NCBI RefSeq assembly: GCF_039822285.1
Contig: NZ_JBAJEY010000005.1
Location: forward strand, 62,001-126,000
DNA length: 64,000 nt
Direction: 5' to 3'
DNA from: Thiofaba sp039822285
Lineage (GTDB): Bacteria; Pseudomonadota; Gammaproteobacteria; Halothiobacillales; Halothiobacillaceae
A program made the position numbers and the translations under genes. The notes below the pieces were generated by a model that made no database searches, was not told the DNA's origin, and saw nothing but the letters and a program-made list of their open reading frames with translations. Below are positions 43,295 to 50,644 of the stretch, in pieces; the stretch's first letter is position 1, and the number at the start of each line of letters is the position of its first letter.

Positions 43295-44250
43295 CCCCGG
43301 TTGCCGCCGTCCGCGAATACCTCCTCGACCTGCAACAACGCATCTGCGATGCCATCGAACACGCCGACGGCGAAGCGAAATTCCTGCACGACGACTGGAC
43401 CCGCCCCGAGGGCGGGCACCTCGCGGGCGACGGCCGCACCCGGGTGCTGTCCGAAGGCGCCGTGTTCGAGCAGGCCGGAATCAACTTCTCCCACGTGAAA
43501 GGCGCGCGCCTGCCGCCCTCCGCCACCGCGCACCGGCCTGAACTTGCCGGCCGCCCGTTCGAGGCGCTTGGCGTGTCCTTGGTCATCCACCCGAAAAACC
43601 CCTACATCCCCACCTCCCACGCCAACGTCCGCTTCTTTATCGCCCACCCCTTATCCCCCCTCCCCCCCGGCGGGGGAGGGGTCGGGGGAGAGGGGGAGAA
43701 GCCCCAAGCCACTTGGTGGTTCGGCGGCGGCTTCGACCTCACCCCCTACTACGGCTTCGACGAAGACTGCACCCACTGGCACCAGACCGCCAAGGCCGCC
43801 TGCGAGCCCTTCGGCGCGGACGTCTACCCCAAATACAAACAGTGGTGCGACGAGTATTTCTTCCTCAAACACCGCAACGAGCCGCGCGGCATCGGCGGGC
43901 TGTTCTTCGACGATTTGAACGAAGGCGGCTTCGAACGGAGCTTCGCCTTCATGAAGAGCGTGGGCGACCACTACATCCCGGCCTACCTGCCCATCGTCGA
44001 GCGCCGCAAAGGCACTGCATACGGCGAGCGCGAGCGCGACTTCCAGCTCTACCGCCGCGGCCGCTACGTCGAGTTCAATCTCGTCTACGACCGCGGCACC
44101 CTGTTCGGCCTGCAGTCGGGCGGGCGCACCGAATCCATCCTCATGTCCCTGCCGCCCCTGGTGAAATGGCGCTACAACTGGCAGCCCGAGCCCGGCACGC
44201 CCGAGGCGCGCCTGTACGAGCACTTCCTCCAGCCACGCGACTGGGTCTGA
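43291..44250 (+). CDS. hemF: Oxygen-dependent coproporphyrinogen III oxidase with a repeat-derived insert
   Basis: HemF converts coproporphyrinogen III to protoporphyrinogen IX using O2 in heme synthesis. Family signatures are FEQAGINFSHVKG, IPTSHANVRFFIA, WWFGGGFDLTPYYGF, RNEPRGIGGLFFDDL and RRGRYVEFNLVYDRGTLFGLQ. The 319 residues exceed the roughly 300 usual. The surplus is an 18-residue insert (HPLSPLPPGGGGVGGEGE) between FIA and WWF, encoded by a family B palindromic repeat (43645-43698) that keeps the frame. The insert falls at a surface-loop position in the family alignment as I recall it, so the enzyme is probably active. It overlaps the channel gene by four bases. Confidence 0.94.
   Translation: MTPVAAVREYLLDLQQRICDAIEHADGEAKFLHDDWTRPEGGHLAGDGRTRVLSEGAVFEQAGINFSHVKGARLPPSATAHRPELAGRPFEALGVSLVIHPKNPYIPTSHANVRFFIAHPLSPLPPGGGGVGGEGEKPQATWWFGGGFDLTPYYGFDEDCTHWHQTAKAACEPFGADVYPKYKQWCDEYFFLKHRNEPRGIGGLFFDDLNEGGFERSFAFMKSVGDHYIPAYLPIVERRKGTAYGERERDFQLYRRGRYVEFNLVYDRGTLFGLQSGGRTESILMSLPPLVKWRYNWQPEPGTPEARLYEHFLQPRDWV
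43645..43698 (+). repeat. Family B palindromic repeat inserted in frame in hemF
   Basis: CCCTCCCCCCC and CGGGGGAGGGG form the stem, followed by the GTCGGGGGAGAGGGGGAG tail, like the intergenic copy at 11056. The length is 18 codons, so the frame is kept. The reading frame used is CTC-CCC-CCC-GGC-GGG-GGA-GGG, the same as in gspG. Confidence 0.85.
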
Positions 44251-44260
44251 AGGGGCCGCC

Positions 44261-45484
44261 ATGCCCGCCTTCTCCTGGACCGCACTCGACGACACCGGCC
44301 GCACCCGCAAGGGCGTGCAGGAGGGAGACTCGGCCCGTCTGGTGCGCCAAGCCCTGCGCGAACAGGGCCTGACCCCGCTCGCGGTCGAGCAGACCACCGA
44401 CCAGGTGGCGGCCTATGACCGCAAGGGCGGCCTGGGCCGCATCAGGGGCCGGATCGGCGCAGGCGAGCTTGCGCTGATCACCCGCCAGCTCGCCACCCTG
44501 GTGCAGGCCGGCCTGCCGATCGAGACCGCGCTGGGCAGCGTGGCACGACAGAGCGAGAAGGCGGCCAGCCGCAATCTGATCCACGCAGCACGCTCCCGGG
44601 TGATGGAGGGGCATACCCTGGCCGCTGCGCTCTCCGAGTACCCGCGCGTGTTTCCCGAGCTCTACCGCGCCACGGTGGCGGCGGGGGAGGAGTCCGGCCA
44701 CCTGGACGCGGTGTTGGAGCGCCTGGCGGATTACACCGAGGCGCGCGAGGCCCTGCGCCGCAAGATCCAGCTCGCCCTGTTCTACCCGGGCCTGCTGACC
44801 CTGATGGCGGTGGTGGTGGTGATGGGCCTGCTCACCTACGTGGTGCCACAGGTGACCCAGGTGTTCGAGCACCTCGGCCAGGAGCTTCCGGAGCTTACCC
44901 AGGCCCTGCTGGCGCTGTCCGGCTTCCTGCGCGACTACGGCCTCTGGCTGCTCGGTGGACTCGCCACCGGCGCGCTCGCCTTCCGGCGTGCCCTGCGTCA
45001 CACCAGCGTCAAGCGCCGCTGGCATCATCTGTTGTTGCGCCTGCCGCTGGCCGGCCGGCTGATCCGCGGGGTCAATACCGCGCGCTTCGCCCGCACGCTC
45101 GGCATCCTCGCCTCCGCCGGGGTGCCCATCCTCGAGGCGATGCGCATCGCCGCCTCGGTGATGGACAACGTGCCCATGCGCGAAGCCGTGGAGGAGGCCA
45201 CCCTGCGCGTGCGCGAGGGGGTGGGCATCGCCACGGCGCTCGCGGACAGCAAACTCTTTCCGCCGATGACCGTCCAACTCATTGCCTCCGGCGAGCAGTC
45301 CGGCCGCCTGCGGCCGATGCTGGAGCGCGCCGCAGCGCAGCAGGAGGGCGAGCTGTCGGCCATCATCGCCACCGCGCTGGGGTTGTTCGAACCGGTGCTG
45401 ATCCTGCTGATGGGCGGGGTGGTGCTGGTGATTGTCCTTGCTATCCTGTTGCCCATCTTTGAGCTCAACCAATTGGTCAAATGA
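44261..45484 (+). CDS. gspF: Type II secretion inner-membrane platform protein GspF
   Basis: GspF forms the inner-membrane platform that couples the GspE ATPase to pseudopilus growth. The 407 residues have the soluble N-terminal segment FSWTALDDTGRTRKGVQEGD, then two repeated GspF domains with LITRQLATLVQAGLPIE and FARTLGILASAGVPILEAM. Three membrane segments are seen, near residues 170-190, 220-240 and 375-400. It lies 10 bases after hemF and opens the gsp operon here; gspC, gspD and gspE must be elsewhere. Confidence 0.95.
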   Translation: MPAFSWTALDDTGRTRKGVQEGDSARLVRQALREQGLTPLAVEQTTDQVAAYDRKGGLGRIRGRIGAGELALITRQLATLVQAGLPIETALGSVARQSEKAASRNLIHAARSRVMEGHTLAAALSEYPRVFPELYRATVAAGEESGHLDAVLERLADYTEAREALRRKIQLALFYPGLLTLMAVVVVMGLLTYVVPQVTQVFEHLGQELPELTQALLALSGFLRDYGLWLLGGLATGALAFRRALRHTSVKRRWHHLLLRLPLAGRLIRGVNTARFARTLGILASAGVPILEAMRIAASVMDNVPMREAVEEATLRVREGVGIATALADSKLFPPMTVQLIASGEQSGRLRPMLERAAAQQEGELSAIIATALGLFEPVLILLMGGVVLVIVLAILLPIFELNQLVK

Positions 45485-45492
45485 GGTTCCTT

Positions 45493-46023
45493 ATGCGCGC
45501 TGCTGCTAGCTGTCACCCGCTCTCCCCTCAAGGGCGCGGGAAGCTCCCCCCCCTCCCCCCTGGCGGGGGAGGGGCCGGGGGTGAGGGGGGAACCCGCCCT
45601 GTCCAGCAGGGCTTTACCCTGATCGAGGTGATGGTGGTGGTGGTCATCCTCTCCATCCTCGCCGCCATCGTGGTGCCGAAGATCATGGACCGCCCGGACG
45701 AGGCGCGGATCACCAAGGCCAAGCAGGACATCCGCGCGCTGGAGGCGGCGCTGAACCTCTACAAGCTGGACAACTTCAGTTACCCGACCACCAACCAAGG
45801 GCTGGAAGCCCTGGTGCAGCCGCCGACCACCGAACCCCTCCCGCCGAAGTGGAAGCAGGGCGGCTATCTCGACCGCCTGCCGCAGGACCCTTGGGGGCGT
45901 CCGTACATGTACATGTCGCCGGGCGACCAGGGGCGCGCCTTCGACCTGTACTCCCTCGGCGCCGATGGCCAGCCCGGCGGCACAGGCGCGGCAGCGGACA
46001 TTGGCAACTGGGCACTGAACTGA
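45493..46023 (+). CDS. gspG: Type II secretion major pseudopilin GspG with repeat-derived leader
   Basis: GspG is the main subunit of the T2SS pseudopilus. The mature part begins after the prepilin peptidase site G/FTLIEVMVVVVILSILAAIVVPKIM and continues with the normal GspG body (ALNLYKLDNFSYPTTNQGLEAL, WGRPYMYMSPG, FDLYSLGADGQPGG). The leader is unusual. Instead of 6-10 residues it has about 40, and most of it (SPQGRGKLPPLPPGGGGAGG) is encoded by a family B repeat. I start at the ATG with GAGG six bases upstream; an ATG at 45481 overlapping the gspF stop is possible. The leader should be cut off, so the mature protein is normal. Confidence 0.93.
   Translation: MRAAASCHPLSPQGRGKLPPLPPGGGGAGGEGGTRPVQQGFTLIEVMVVVVILSILAAIVVPKIMDRPDEARITKAKQDIRALEAALNLYKLDNFSYPTTNQGLEALVQPPTTEPLPPKWKQGGYLDRLPQDPWGRPYMYMSPGDQGRAFDLYSLGADGQPGGTGAAADIGNWALN
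45514..45591 (+). repeat. Family B palindromic repeat in the gspG leader
   Basis: One full hairpin (CCCCTCCCCC...CGGGGGAGGGG) with its purine-rich tail occupies about 45550-45591. It is preceded by a half copy (CTCTCCCCTCAAGGGCGCGGGA). The frame read by gspG is CTC-CCC-CCT-GGC-GGG-GGA-GGG, identical in phase to the copy in hemF. Confidence 0.82.
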
Positions 46024-46547
46024 TGCTCCCCACCCGTCGCGGTCCCGACGAGGACGACACCCCGCTGGAGGGCGAACTGCTCACCGCCCGCCCTGGGTCT
46101 GCCCTGCCTGGCCTTGGCGCGCGGTTCACCCGCCTGCTGCGCATCTTCTGGCTGATCAGCCTGGCGGTGACCGGCTGGCTGTTGTGGCTGACCGTGGGCC
46201 AGGGGGTGAGCGGGGTGCTGGATGTCGTGCTCGCCCTGCTGCTCGCCACGCCCCTCGTAGTGCTGACCTTGGTGGTGCTGGGTCTGAACCAGCTCACGAG
46301 TCTCTTCTCCCGTTCCGCCGACCAGCTCCAGGCGCATCTTCGGGCCCAGGCCGAGGGGCGCAACGCACGTCTGGCGGCCATGGAACTGCACTACACGCTC
46401 AGCGAACTGCGCGACCATGCCGAGGGCCTGGCCTTGCTCGGCTTCATGCTCACGCCTGGGTTTCTGGGCCTGCTGGGTATCTCGGTCGTCGCCACCCTGG
46501 TCATGATCCCGGTCGCCCTGTTCACCCTGCTGTTTGCCCTCTTTTGA
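46023..46547 (+). CDS. Membrane protein of unknown function inside the gsp operon
   Basis: The 174-residue protein begins with an acidic, disordered tail (TRRGPDEDDTPLEGELL). Two membrane helices follow near residues 40-60 and 65-90. A basic amphipathic cytoplasmic or periplasmic stretch (ADQLQAHLRAQAEGRNARLAAMELH) is next, and a hydrophobic C-terminal pair lies at about 138-174. No gsp family matches it. It is joined to gspG and gspH by one-base TGATG overlaps, so it is translated with the pseudopilins and may be an accessory secretion component. The short hydrophobic C-terminus ending LFALF is typical of a membrane hairpin. Confidence 0.8.
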   Translation: MLPTRRGPDEDDTPLEGELLTARPGSALPGLGARFTRLLRIFWLISLAVTGWLLWLTVGQGVSGVLDVVLALLLATPLVVLTLVVLGLNQLTSLFSRSADQLQAHLRAQAEGRNARLAAMELHYTLSELRDHAEGLALLGFMLTPGFLGLLGISVVATLVMIPVALFTLLFALF

Positions 46548-47083
46548 TGCGACGGGGCTCGTCGGGCTTCACCCTGATCGAAGTGATGGTGGTGATGGTC
46601 ATCATCGCCATCCTGGTGACCATGGTGAGCCTCTCGCTCAAGGGCGACCGGGCGGGGGAGGCGCTGGAAGAGGAGGCCCAGAGGCTGACGGCCCTGCTCA
46701 ACCTGCTGCGCGAAGAGGCGGTGATGCGCGACCAGACCCTTGGGCTGGCGCTCACCGGGGAGGGGTATGTATTCGTGATCCGTGAGCTGCCCGATCCTGC
46801 GGCCCCCGCCGAGCCGCCCGCGTTCCGCCCGCTGAGCGATGACGAGGTGTTCCGCCCCCGTGCCCTGCCGCCCGGCACCCGCATGGTGTTCGAGACCGGC
46901 CCGGCGGCGCGGCCGCTGCCCCCCACCCGGGCGGCGCTTGCCCCCGTACTGCTCGCCCTGCCGCAGGACCTGCTGATGCCTGAAGGCCGCCTGGTGCTCA
47001 CCCACCCGGCCACGCCTCGGGTGGCGGTGGTGAAGCTGGACACCCGCGGAGTCCGTTGGGAACGTGGCGATGGGCGTCCTTGA
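46547..47083 (+). CDS. gspH: Type II secretion minor pseudopilin GspH
   Basis: GspH is a minor pseudopilin near the pseudopilus tip. The 178-residue prepilin has a short leader MRRGSSG/FTLIEVMVVMVIIAILVTMVSLSL with the conserved Glu at +5, then a globular domain (EEEAQRLTALLNLLREEAVMRDQTLGLALTGEGYVF). The gene starts by TGATG overlap with the unknown membrane gene. Its stop falls at the edge of a REP-like inverted pair that extends into gspI. Confidence 0.92.
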   Translation: MRRGSSGFTLIEVMVVMVIIAILVTMVSLSLKGDRAGEALEEEAQRLTALLNLLREEAVMRDQTLGLALTGEGYVFVIRELPDPAAPAEPPAFRPLSDDEVFRPRALPPGTRMVFETGPAARPLPPTRAALAPVLLALPQDLLMPEGRLVLTHPATPRVAVVKLDTRGVRWERGDGRP

Positions 47084-47516
47084 CAATCGCCGCGGTACGC
47101 GGCCCCCACAGCCGAGCCAAGCACTTGTGAGAGCGGCATGTCGCCGCGAAGGCCATGCATGCGGCTTCACCCTGCTGGAGGTGCTGGTGGCCCTGACCAT
47201 CCTGGCCCTGGCGCTGGGGGCACTGATCAAGACCGGAGGGGATCATGCCGCCCTGATCGACGGGCTGGGGGAGCGCACGCAGGGGTATCTCGTGGCGGAA
47301 AACCAGTTGCAGCGCTTTCGCCTGGAGGGGCTGTGGCCGGAGGCCGGGGTGCGCAAGGACAGCCTGGAACACGCCGGGCGGCGCTGGTTGTGGCAGGCAA
47401 GCTTTGAGACCACGCCGGACCCGGACCTCGTGCGCGTGACCCTGGAGGTGAAAAGCCGCGAGGATGGGCCGGTCGCTGCCCGCCTGACCGGCTTTCTGGC
47501 GAGGCCTGGCGGATGA
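47070..47516 (+). CDS. gspI: Type II secretion minor pseudopilin GspI with REP-encoded leader
   Basis: GspI nucleates the pseudopilus tip complex. The mature part starts at G/FTLLEVLVALTILALALGALIKTG and has the GspI body (YLVAENQLQRFRLEG, FETTPDPDLVRVTLEV). The leader is abnormally long and of low complexity. From the ATG at 47070 it is about 31 residues and is encoded by two inverted REP-like copies (47084-47157). Other possible starts are GTG at 47064 and GTG at 47127; the last would give a 13-residue leader still made from repeat sequence. gspJ starts by a four-base overlap. Confidence 0.88.
   Translation: MGVLDNRRGTRPPQPSQALVRAACRREGHACGFTLLEVLVALTILALALGALIKTGGDHAALIDGLGERTQGYLVAENQLQRFRLEGLWPEAGVRKDSLEHAGRRWLWQASFETTPDPDLVRVTLEVKSREDGPVAARLTGFLARPGG
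47084..47157. repeat. REP-like inverted pair (family C) at the gspH-gspI junction
   Basis: The minus-strand copy (47084-47111) reads CTGTGGGGGCCGCGTACCGC with a CGATTG tail. The plus-strand copy (47124-47157) reads CTTGTGAGAGCGGCATGTCG with a CCGCGA tail, stem GCGGC/GCCGC. A related single copy is at 56895-56926. The outward arrangement resembles a bacterial interspersed mosaic element. Confidence 0.7.
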
Positions 47517-48127
47517 GGGCACGCGGCTTCACCCTGCTGGAGCTTCTGGTGGCCCTGGCGATCTTCGCCTTTCTGGGCGTGATGGCCTACGGGGGGCTCG
47601 CGGCCATGCTGCGGATGGGCGAGGGGACCTCAGCCGCGCGCGAGGACCTGGCCACCTTGCAGCGCAACGTGCGCCTTCTGGAGGAGGACATGGCCTTCGT
47701 GCTGGCGCGGCCGGTGCGGGACGGGCTGGGCTCGCCGCATCTTGCCTTCATGAGCGGGCGGGATGGGACGACGCTGCTCGAGTTCTCCCGCGCCACCCGC
47801 CCGCTCGAAGGGCTGTTCCCCTCGCCCATCGAAAGGGTGCGCTATGTGCTGGCCGACGGCGCGCTGCTACGCCAGAGCTGGAACCCGCCCGACGCCGCCC
47901 GGCTGGAGCCGGATCAGACCCAGCCCCTCTGGCCCGCCGTGGAGACGGTGAGCCTGCGCTTCGTCGACCGCCAACAACAGTCCTTCACCAGCTGGCCCCC
48001 GCCGAACGTCGAGCAGCCGGGGCTGCCGCGCGCCGTCGAGTGGACCCTTCAGCCCAAGGGCCAGGCGGCCATGCGCCTGCTTCTGCCCCTGCCGGAGCTC
48101 CCGCCGCCCGGGGGGGGCAAGCCATGA
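47513..48127 (+). CDS. gspJ: Type II secretion minor pseudopilin GspJ
   Basis: The 204-residue pseudopilin has a four-residue basic leader MRARG/FTLLELLVALAIFAFLGVMAYGG, so its leader is normal, unlike gspI. The body contains NVRLLEEDMAFVLARPVRD, the typical GspJ helix, and a long C-terminal domain ending in a proline-rich stretch. It is coupled to gspI and gspK by ATGA overlaps. Confidence 0.92.
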   Translation: MRARGFTLLELLVALAIFAFLGVMAYGGLAAMLRMGEGTSAAREDLATLQRNVRLLEEDMAFVLARPVRDGLGSPHLAFMSGRDGTTLLEFSRATRPLEGLFPSPIERVRYVLADGALLRQSWNPPDAARLEPDQTQPLWPAVETVSLRFVDRQQQSFTSWPPPNVEQPGLPRAVEWTLQPKGQAAMRLLLPLPELPPPGGGKP

Positions 48128-49044
48128 AGCAAAGACAGCACGGCATCGCCCTCATCACCGCCCTGCTGGTGCTGGCGATCGCGGTGGTGCTGGCGGCCAG
48201 CCTCGCCCACGAAGGGGCACTGGCCCTGCGGCGCAGCGAGAACCTGCTGCACCACACCCAGGCCGCGGCCTATCTTCAGGGCGCGGAGGATTGGGCGCGG
48301 CGCATCCTCGCCCGCGATGCACGCGAGGTGGATCACCTGGGCGAGGCCTGGGCCACGCCGCTGCCGCCCATCCCGGTGGAGGGCGGGGAGATCACCGGCC
48401 GCCTGATCGACCTGCAAGGGCGGCTGAACCTCAACGCCCTGCTCGCCTCGGACAACAGCCTCGCCCCTCTGCACGCACGGCGACTGGCCTGCCTGTTGCA
48501 AAAGGCAGGCATCGAGCGCCCCGAGGCGGCGCTCGAAACCCTGGCCGACTGGCAGGATCAGGATGGCGAGGTGCGCCCGCTGGGGGCGGAGGATGGTGCC
48601 TATGCCAACCTGCCCCACCCTTACCGCACCGGCAACCAGCCGCTCCTGGCGGCAGGCGAGCTGGCCCTGATCCAGGGCTTCTCCGCCGAGGCCGTGGCCC
48701 GGCTCACGACCTTGACCGCGGCCCTGCCCAAAGACGCCACCCTCAACCTTAATACCGCCCCACCGGAGGTTTTGGCCTGCCTGGGCGAGGGCTTGACGCC
48801 GGAAGACTGGCGCGCCTTCCTCGAAACCCGCGCCAAGACCCCGCTCAAGAAGGTGGATGAGCTTCTCGCCCAGGCCCCCTTCCAGGGCAGGCTCGACGCC
48901 GCGGGGCTGGGCGTCACGAGCCAGGTCTTTCTCCTGGAGGCCGAGGCGCGCATTGGCAGGACGGTGGCGCGCCGTTACAGTGTGCTGCTGCGAGAAACCA
49001 ACGGAACCGTGCGCGTGCAAAGCCGCTTTCAGGAGAACCCCTGA
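48124..49044 (+). CDS. gspK: Type II secretion minor pseudopilin GspK
   Basis: GspK caps the pseudopilus. The 306-residue protein begins MKQRQHG/IALITALLVLAIAVVLAASL with the atypical non-Glu +5 position that marks GspK. The large alpha domain shows GRLNLNALLASDN, TLADWQDQDGEVRPLGAEDGAY and LNLNTAPPEVLACL. Its start overlaps gspJ by four bases and its stop overlaps gspL by one base. Confidence 0.93.
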   Translation: MKQRQHGIALITALLVLAIAVVLAASLAHEGALALRRSENLLHHTQAAAYLQGAEDWARRILARDAREVDHLGEAWATPLPPIPVEGGEITGRLIDLQGRLNLNALLASDNSLAPLHARRLACLLQKAGIERPEAALETLADWQDQDGEVRPLGAEDGAYANLPHPYRTGNQPLLAAGELALIQGFSAEAVARLTTLTAALPKDATLNLNTAPPEVLACLGEGLTPEDWRAFLETRAKTPLKKVDELLAQAPFQGRLDAAGLGVTSQVFLLEAEARIGRTVARRYSVLLRETNGTVRVQSRFQENP

Positions 49045-50159
49045 TGCCTGCCCCGCTGATGACCCTGCGCCCCCTGGGGGATGAGCGCATCGCCTGGGTG
49101 CTGGAGCAGGAGGGACGCATCCAAAAAGGTGAATCCGCCTGGGCGGATCTCCCCCGCCCGCCCGAGGCCACCCGCATCCGGCTGCTGTTCCCCGGCGATG
49201 GGGTCACCCACGCCGCCGTGCGCCTGGCGGCCCGCAGCGCCAAGCTGATCGCCCAAGCCCTGCCCTACGCCCTGGAGGAGCAGCTGGCCGAAGACGTGGA
49301 ACAGCTTTCCATCGCCCACGGCCCGCGCGATGGCACGGGGCTGGTGCAGGCCCGCGTGGTGCGCCGCGACGTGCTGGAGCGGCTGCTGGAGCGCCTGCGC
49401 GGGCAGGGCCTTGAGCCGCAAGCCGCCTACAGCGAGCTGGACGCCCTGCCGCCCCCGGAACACGGCTGGGTCACCCTGGACTGGGCGGGTCTGCGTCTGG
49501 CCCGGGGGGCCGGCGGCGAGGCCCTCGCGCTCGAGCCTGAGCTGCTCGCCCCGCTGTTGGGCGATGCGCCCGTGCAGACCCTCCCCGTGCAAGACCATCC
49601 CCTCATCTGGCTGCACCAACACCTCAACGAAGCCCGGGCCATTGACCTGCTTGGCCACGATCAGCGCGAGGATGTGCTCGAACGCCTGCGCCCGTGGCGC
49701 GTTCCGGCCGGCATCGCCGCCCTCGCCCTGCTCCTGCACGGAGGGCTCATGGGCCTGGAGACCCACCGCCTGAATCAGGAGCGGGCCGCCATGCAGGCCG
49801 AGATCGAACGCATCGCACGCGAGGCCGCGCCCGAGGTCAGACGCTGGGTCAACCCCGTCGTCCAGCTGCGCCAGCTGGCCACGGGCGGCACGGCGGCCCC
49901 GGCCGAGAGCGGCATGCTCGACCTGCTCGCCAAGCTGGCCCCCGCCCTGGCGGCCCGGCCCGAGATCAAGCTCGGCAACCTGCGCTTCCAGGGAGGGACG
50001 CTCGAGGCCCAACTCAGCGCGGCGGAAGGCGGCAGCCTGGAGGCCCTGCTCGAAACGCTGCGCAAGCCCCAAGGCGTTTCAGCGGAGCTGGCGGAACAGC
50101 GCGTGGAAGACGGGCAGGCCACGGCCCGCCTGCGCTTGAAGGGAAAACGGACATCATGA
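49044..50159 (+). CDS. gspL: Type II secretion protein GspL
   Basis: GspL is the inner-membrane protein that anchors the GspE ATPase. The 371 residues form an actin-like cytoplasmic part (VRLAARSAKLIAQALPYALEEQLAEDVEQLSIAHG), one membrane helix near residues 215-235 and a periplasmic ferredoxin-like domain. Sequence conservation is low but the place and architecture are clear. Confidence 0.9.
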   Translation: MPAPLMTLRPLGDERIAWVLEQEGRIQKGESAWADLPRPPEATRIRLLFPGDGVTHAAVRLAARSAKLIAQALPYALEEQLAEDVEQLSIAHGPRDGTGLVQARVVRRDVLERLLERLRGQGLEPQAAYSELDALPPPEHGWVTLDWAGLRLARGAGGEALALEPELLAPLLGDAPVQTLPVQDHPLIWLHQHLNEARAIDLLGHDQREDVLERLRPWRVPAGIAALALLLHGGLMGLETHRLNQERAAMQAEIERIAREAAPEVRRWVNPVVQLRQLATGGTAAPAESGMLDLLAKLAPALAARPEIKLGNLRFQGGTLEAQLSAAEGGSLEALLETLRKPQGVSAELAEQRVEDGQATARLRLKGKRTS

Positions 50160-50644
50160 AGGACATCAGGAACAGGTGGGCCGCCATGAGCGCCCGTGAT
50201 CGCCGCATCCTTCTGCTTGGCACCGCCATCAGCCTCCCCCTGCTTGGCTGGGCACTGGCCTGGCAGCCGCTGGAGGCCGCGCGCGAGACAGCCCGCACGG
50301 CGCATGCCGAGACGGCCGCCCAGCATGCAGAGGTGCGCGCCCTGGCCGGGCAGGTCGCCAGCCGTGCCAAGAGCGGAGGCGGCGCCGCGGGCGCGCAGAG
50401 CCCCCTGACCGCCGTCGAGACCGTGGCCCGCGACCAGCGCCTGCTGGAGCAGCTCAAGCGCCGCGAAGCGGACGGCGCGAACGGGGTCCGCCTGGTGCTG
50501 GAGCATGCCCCGGCGGACGCCCTGATGCGCCTGCTGGAGCGCCTTGATCAGCAGCACGGACTGCGGGTCGTCCAAGCCCAGATCGATCCCGCCGGCCCCG
50601 GGCGGGTAAACGCCTCGATCACCCTGCAGCGCGGAGGGGCCTGA
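50156..50644 (+). CDS. gspM: Type II secretion protein GspM
   Basis: The 162-residue protein has an N-terminal membrane helix (RRILLLGTAISLPLLGWALAW), a coiled-coil region rich in Ala and Glu, and a C-terminal ferredoxin-like domain (DALMRLLERLDQQHGLRVVQAQ). This is the GspM layout. It follows gspL with a four-base overlap and dimerises with GspL in the platform of known systems. Confidence 0.88.
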   Translation: MKDIRNRWAAMSARDRRILLLGTAISLPLLGWALAWQPLEAARETARTAHAETAAQHAEVRALAGQVASRAKSGGGAAGAQSPLTAVETVARDQRLLEQLKRREADGANGVRLVLEHAPADALMRLLERLDQQHGLRVVQAQIDPAGPGRVNASITLQRGGA

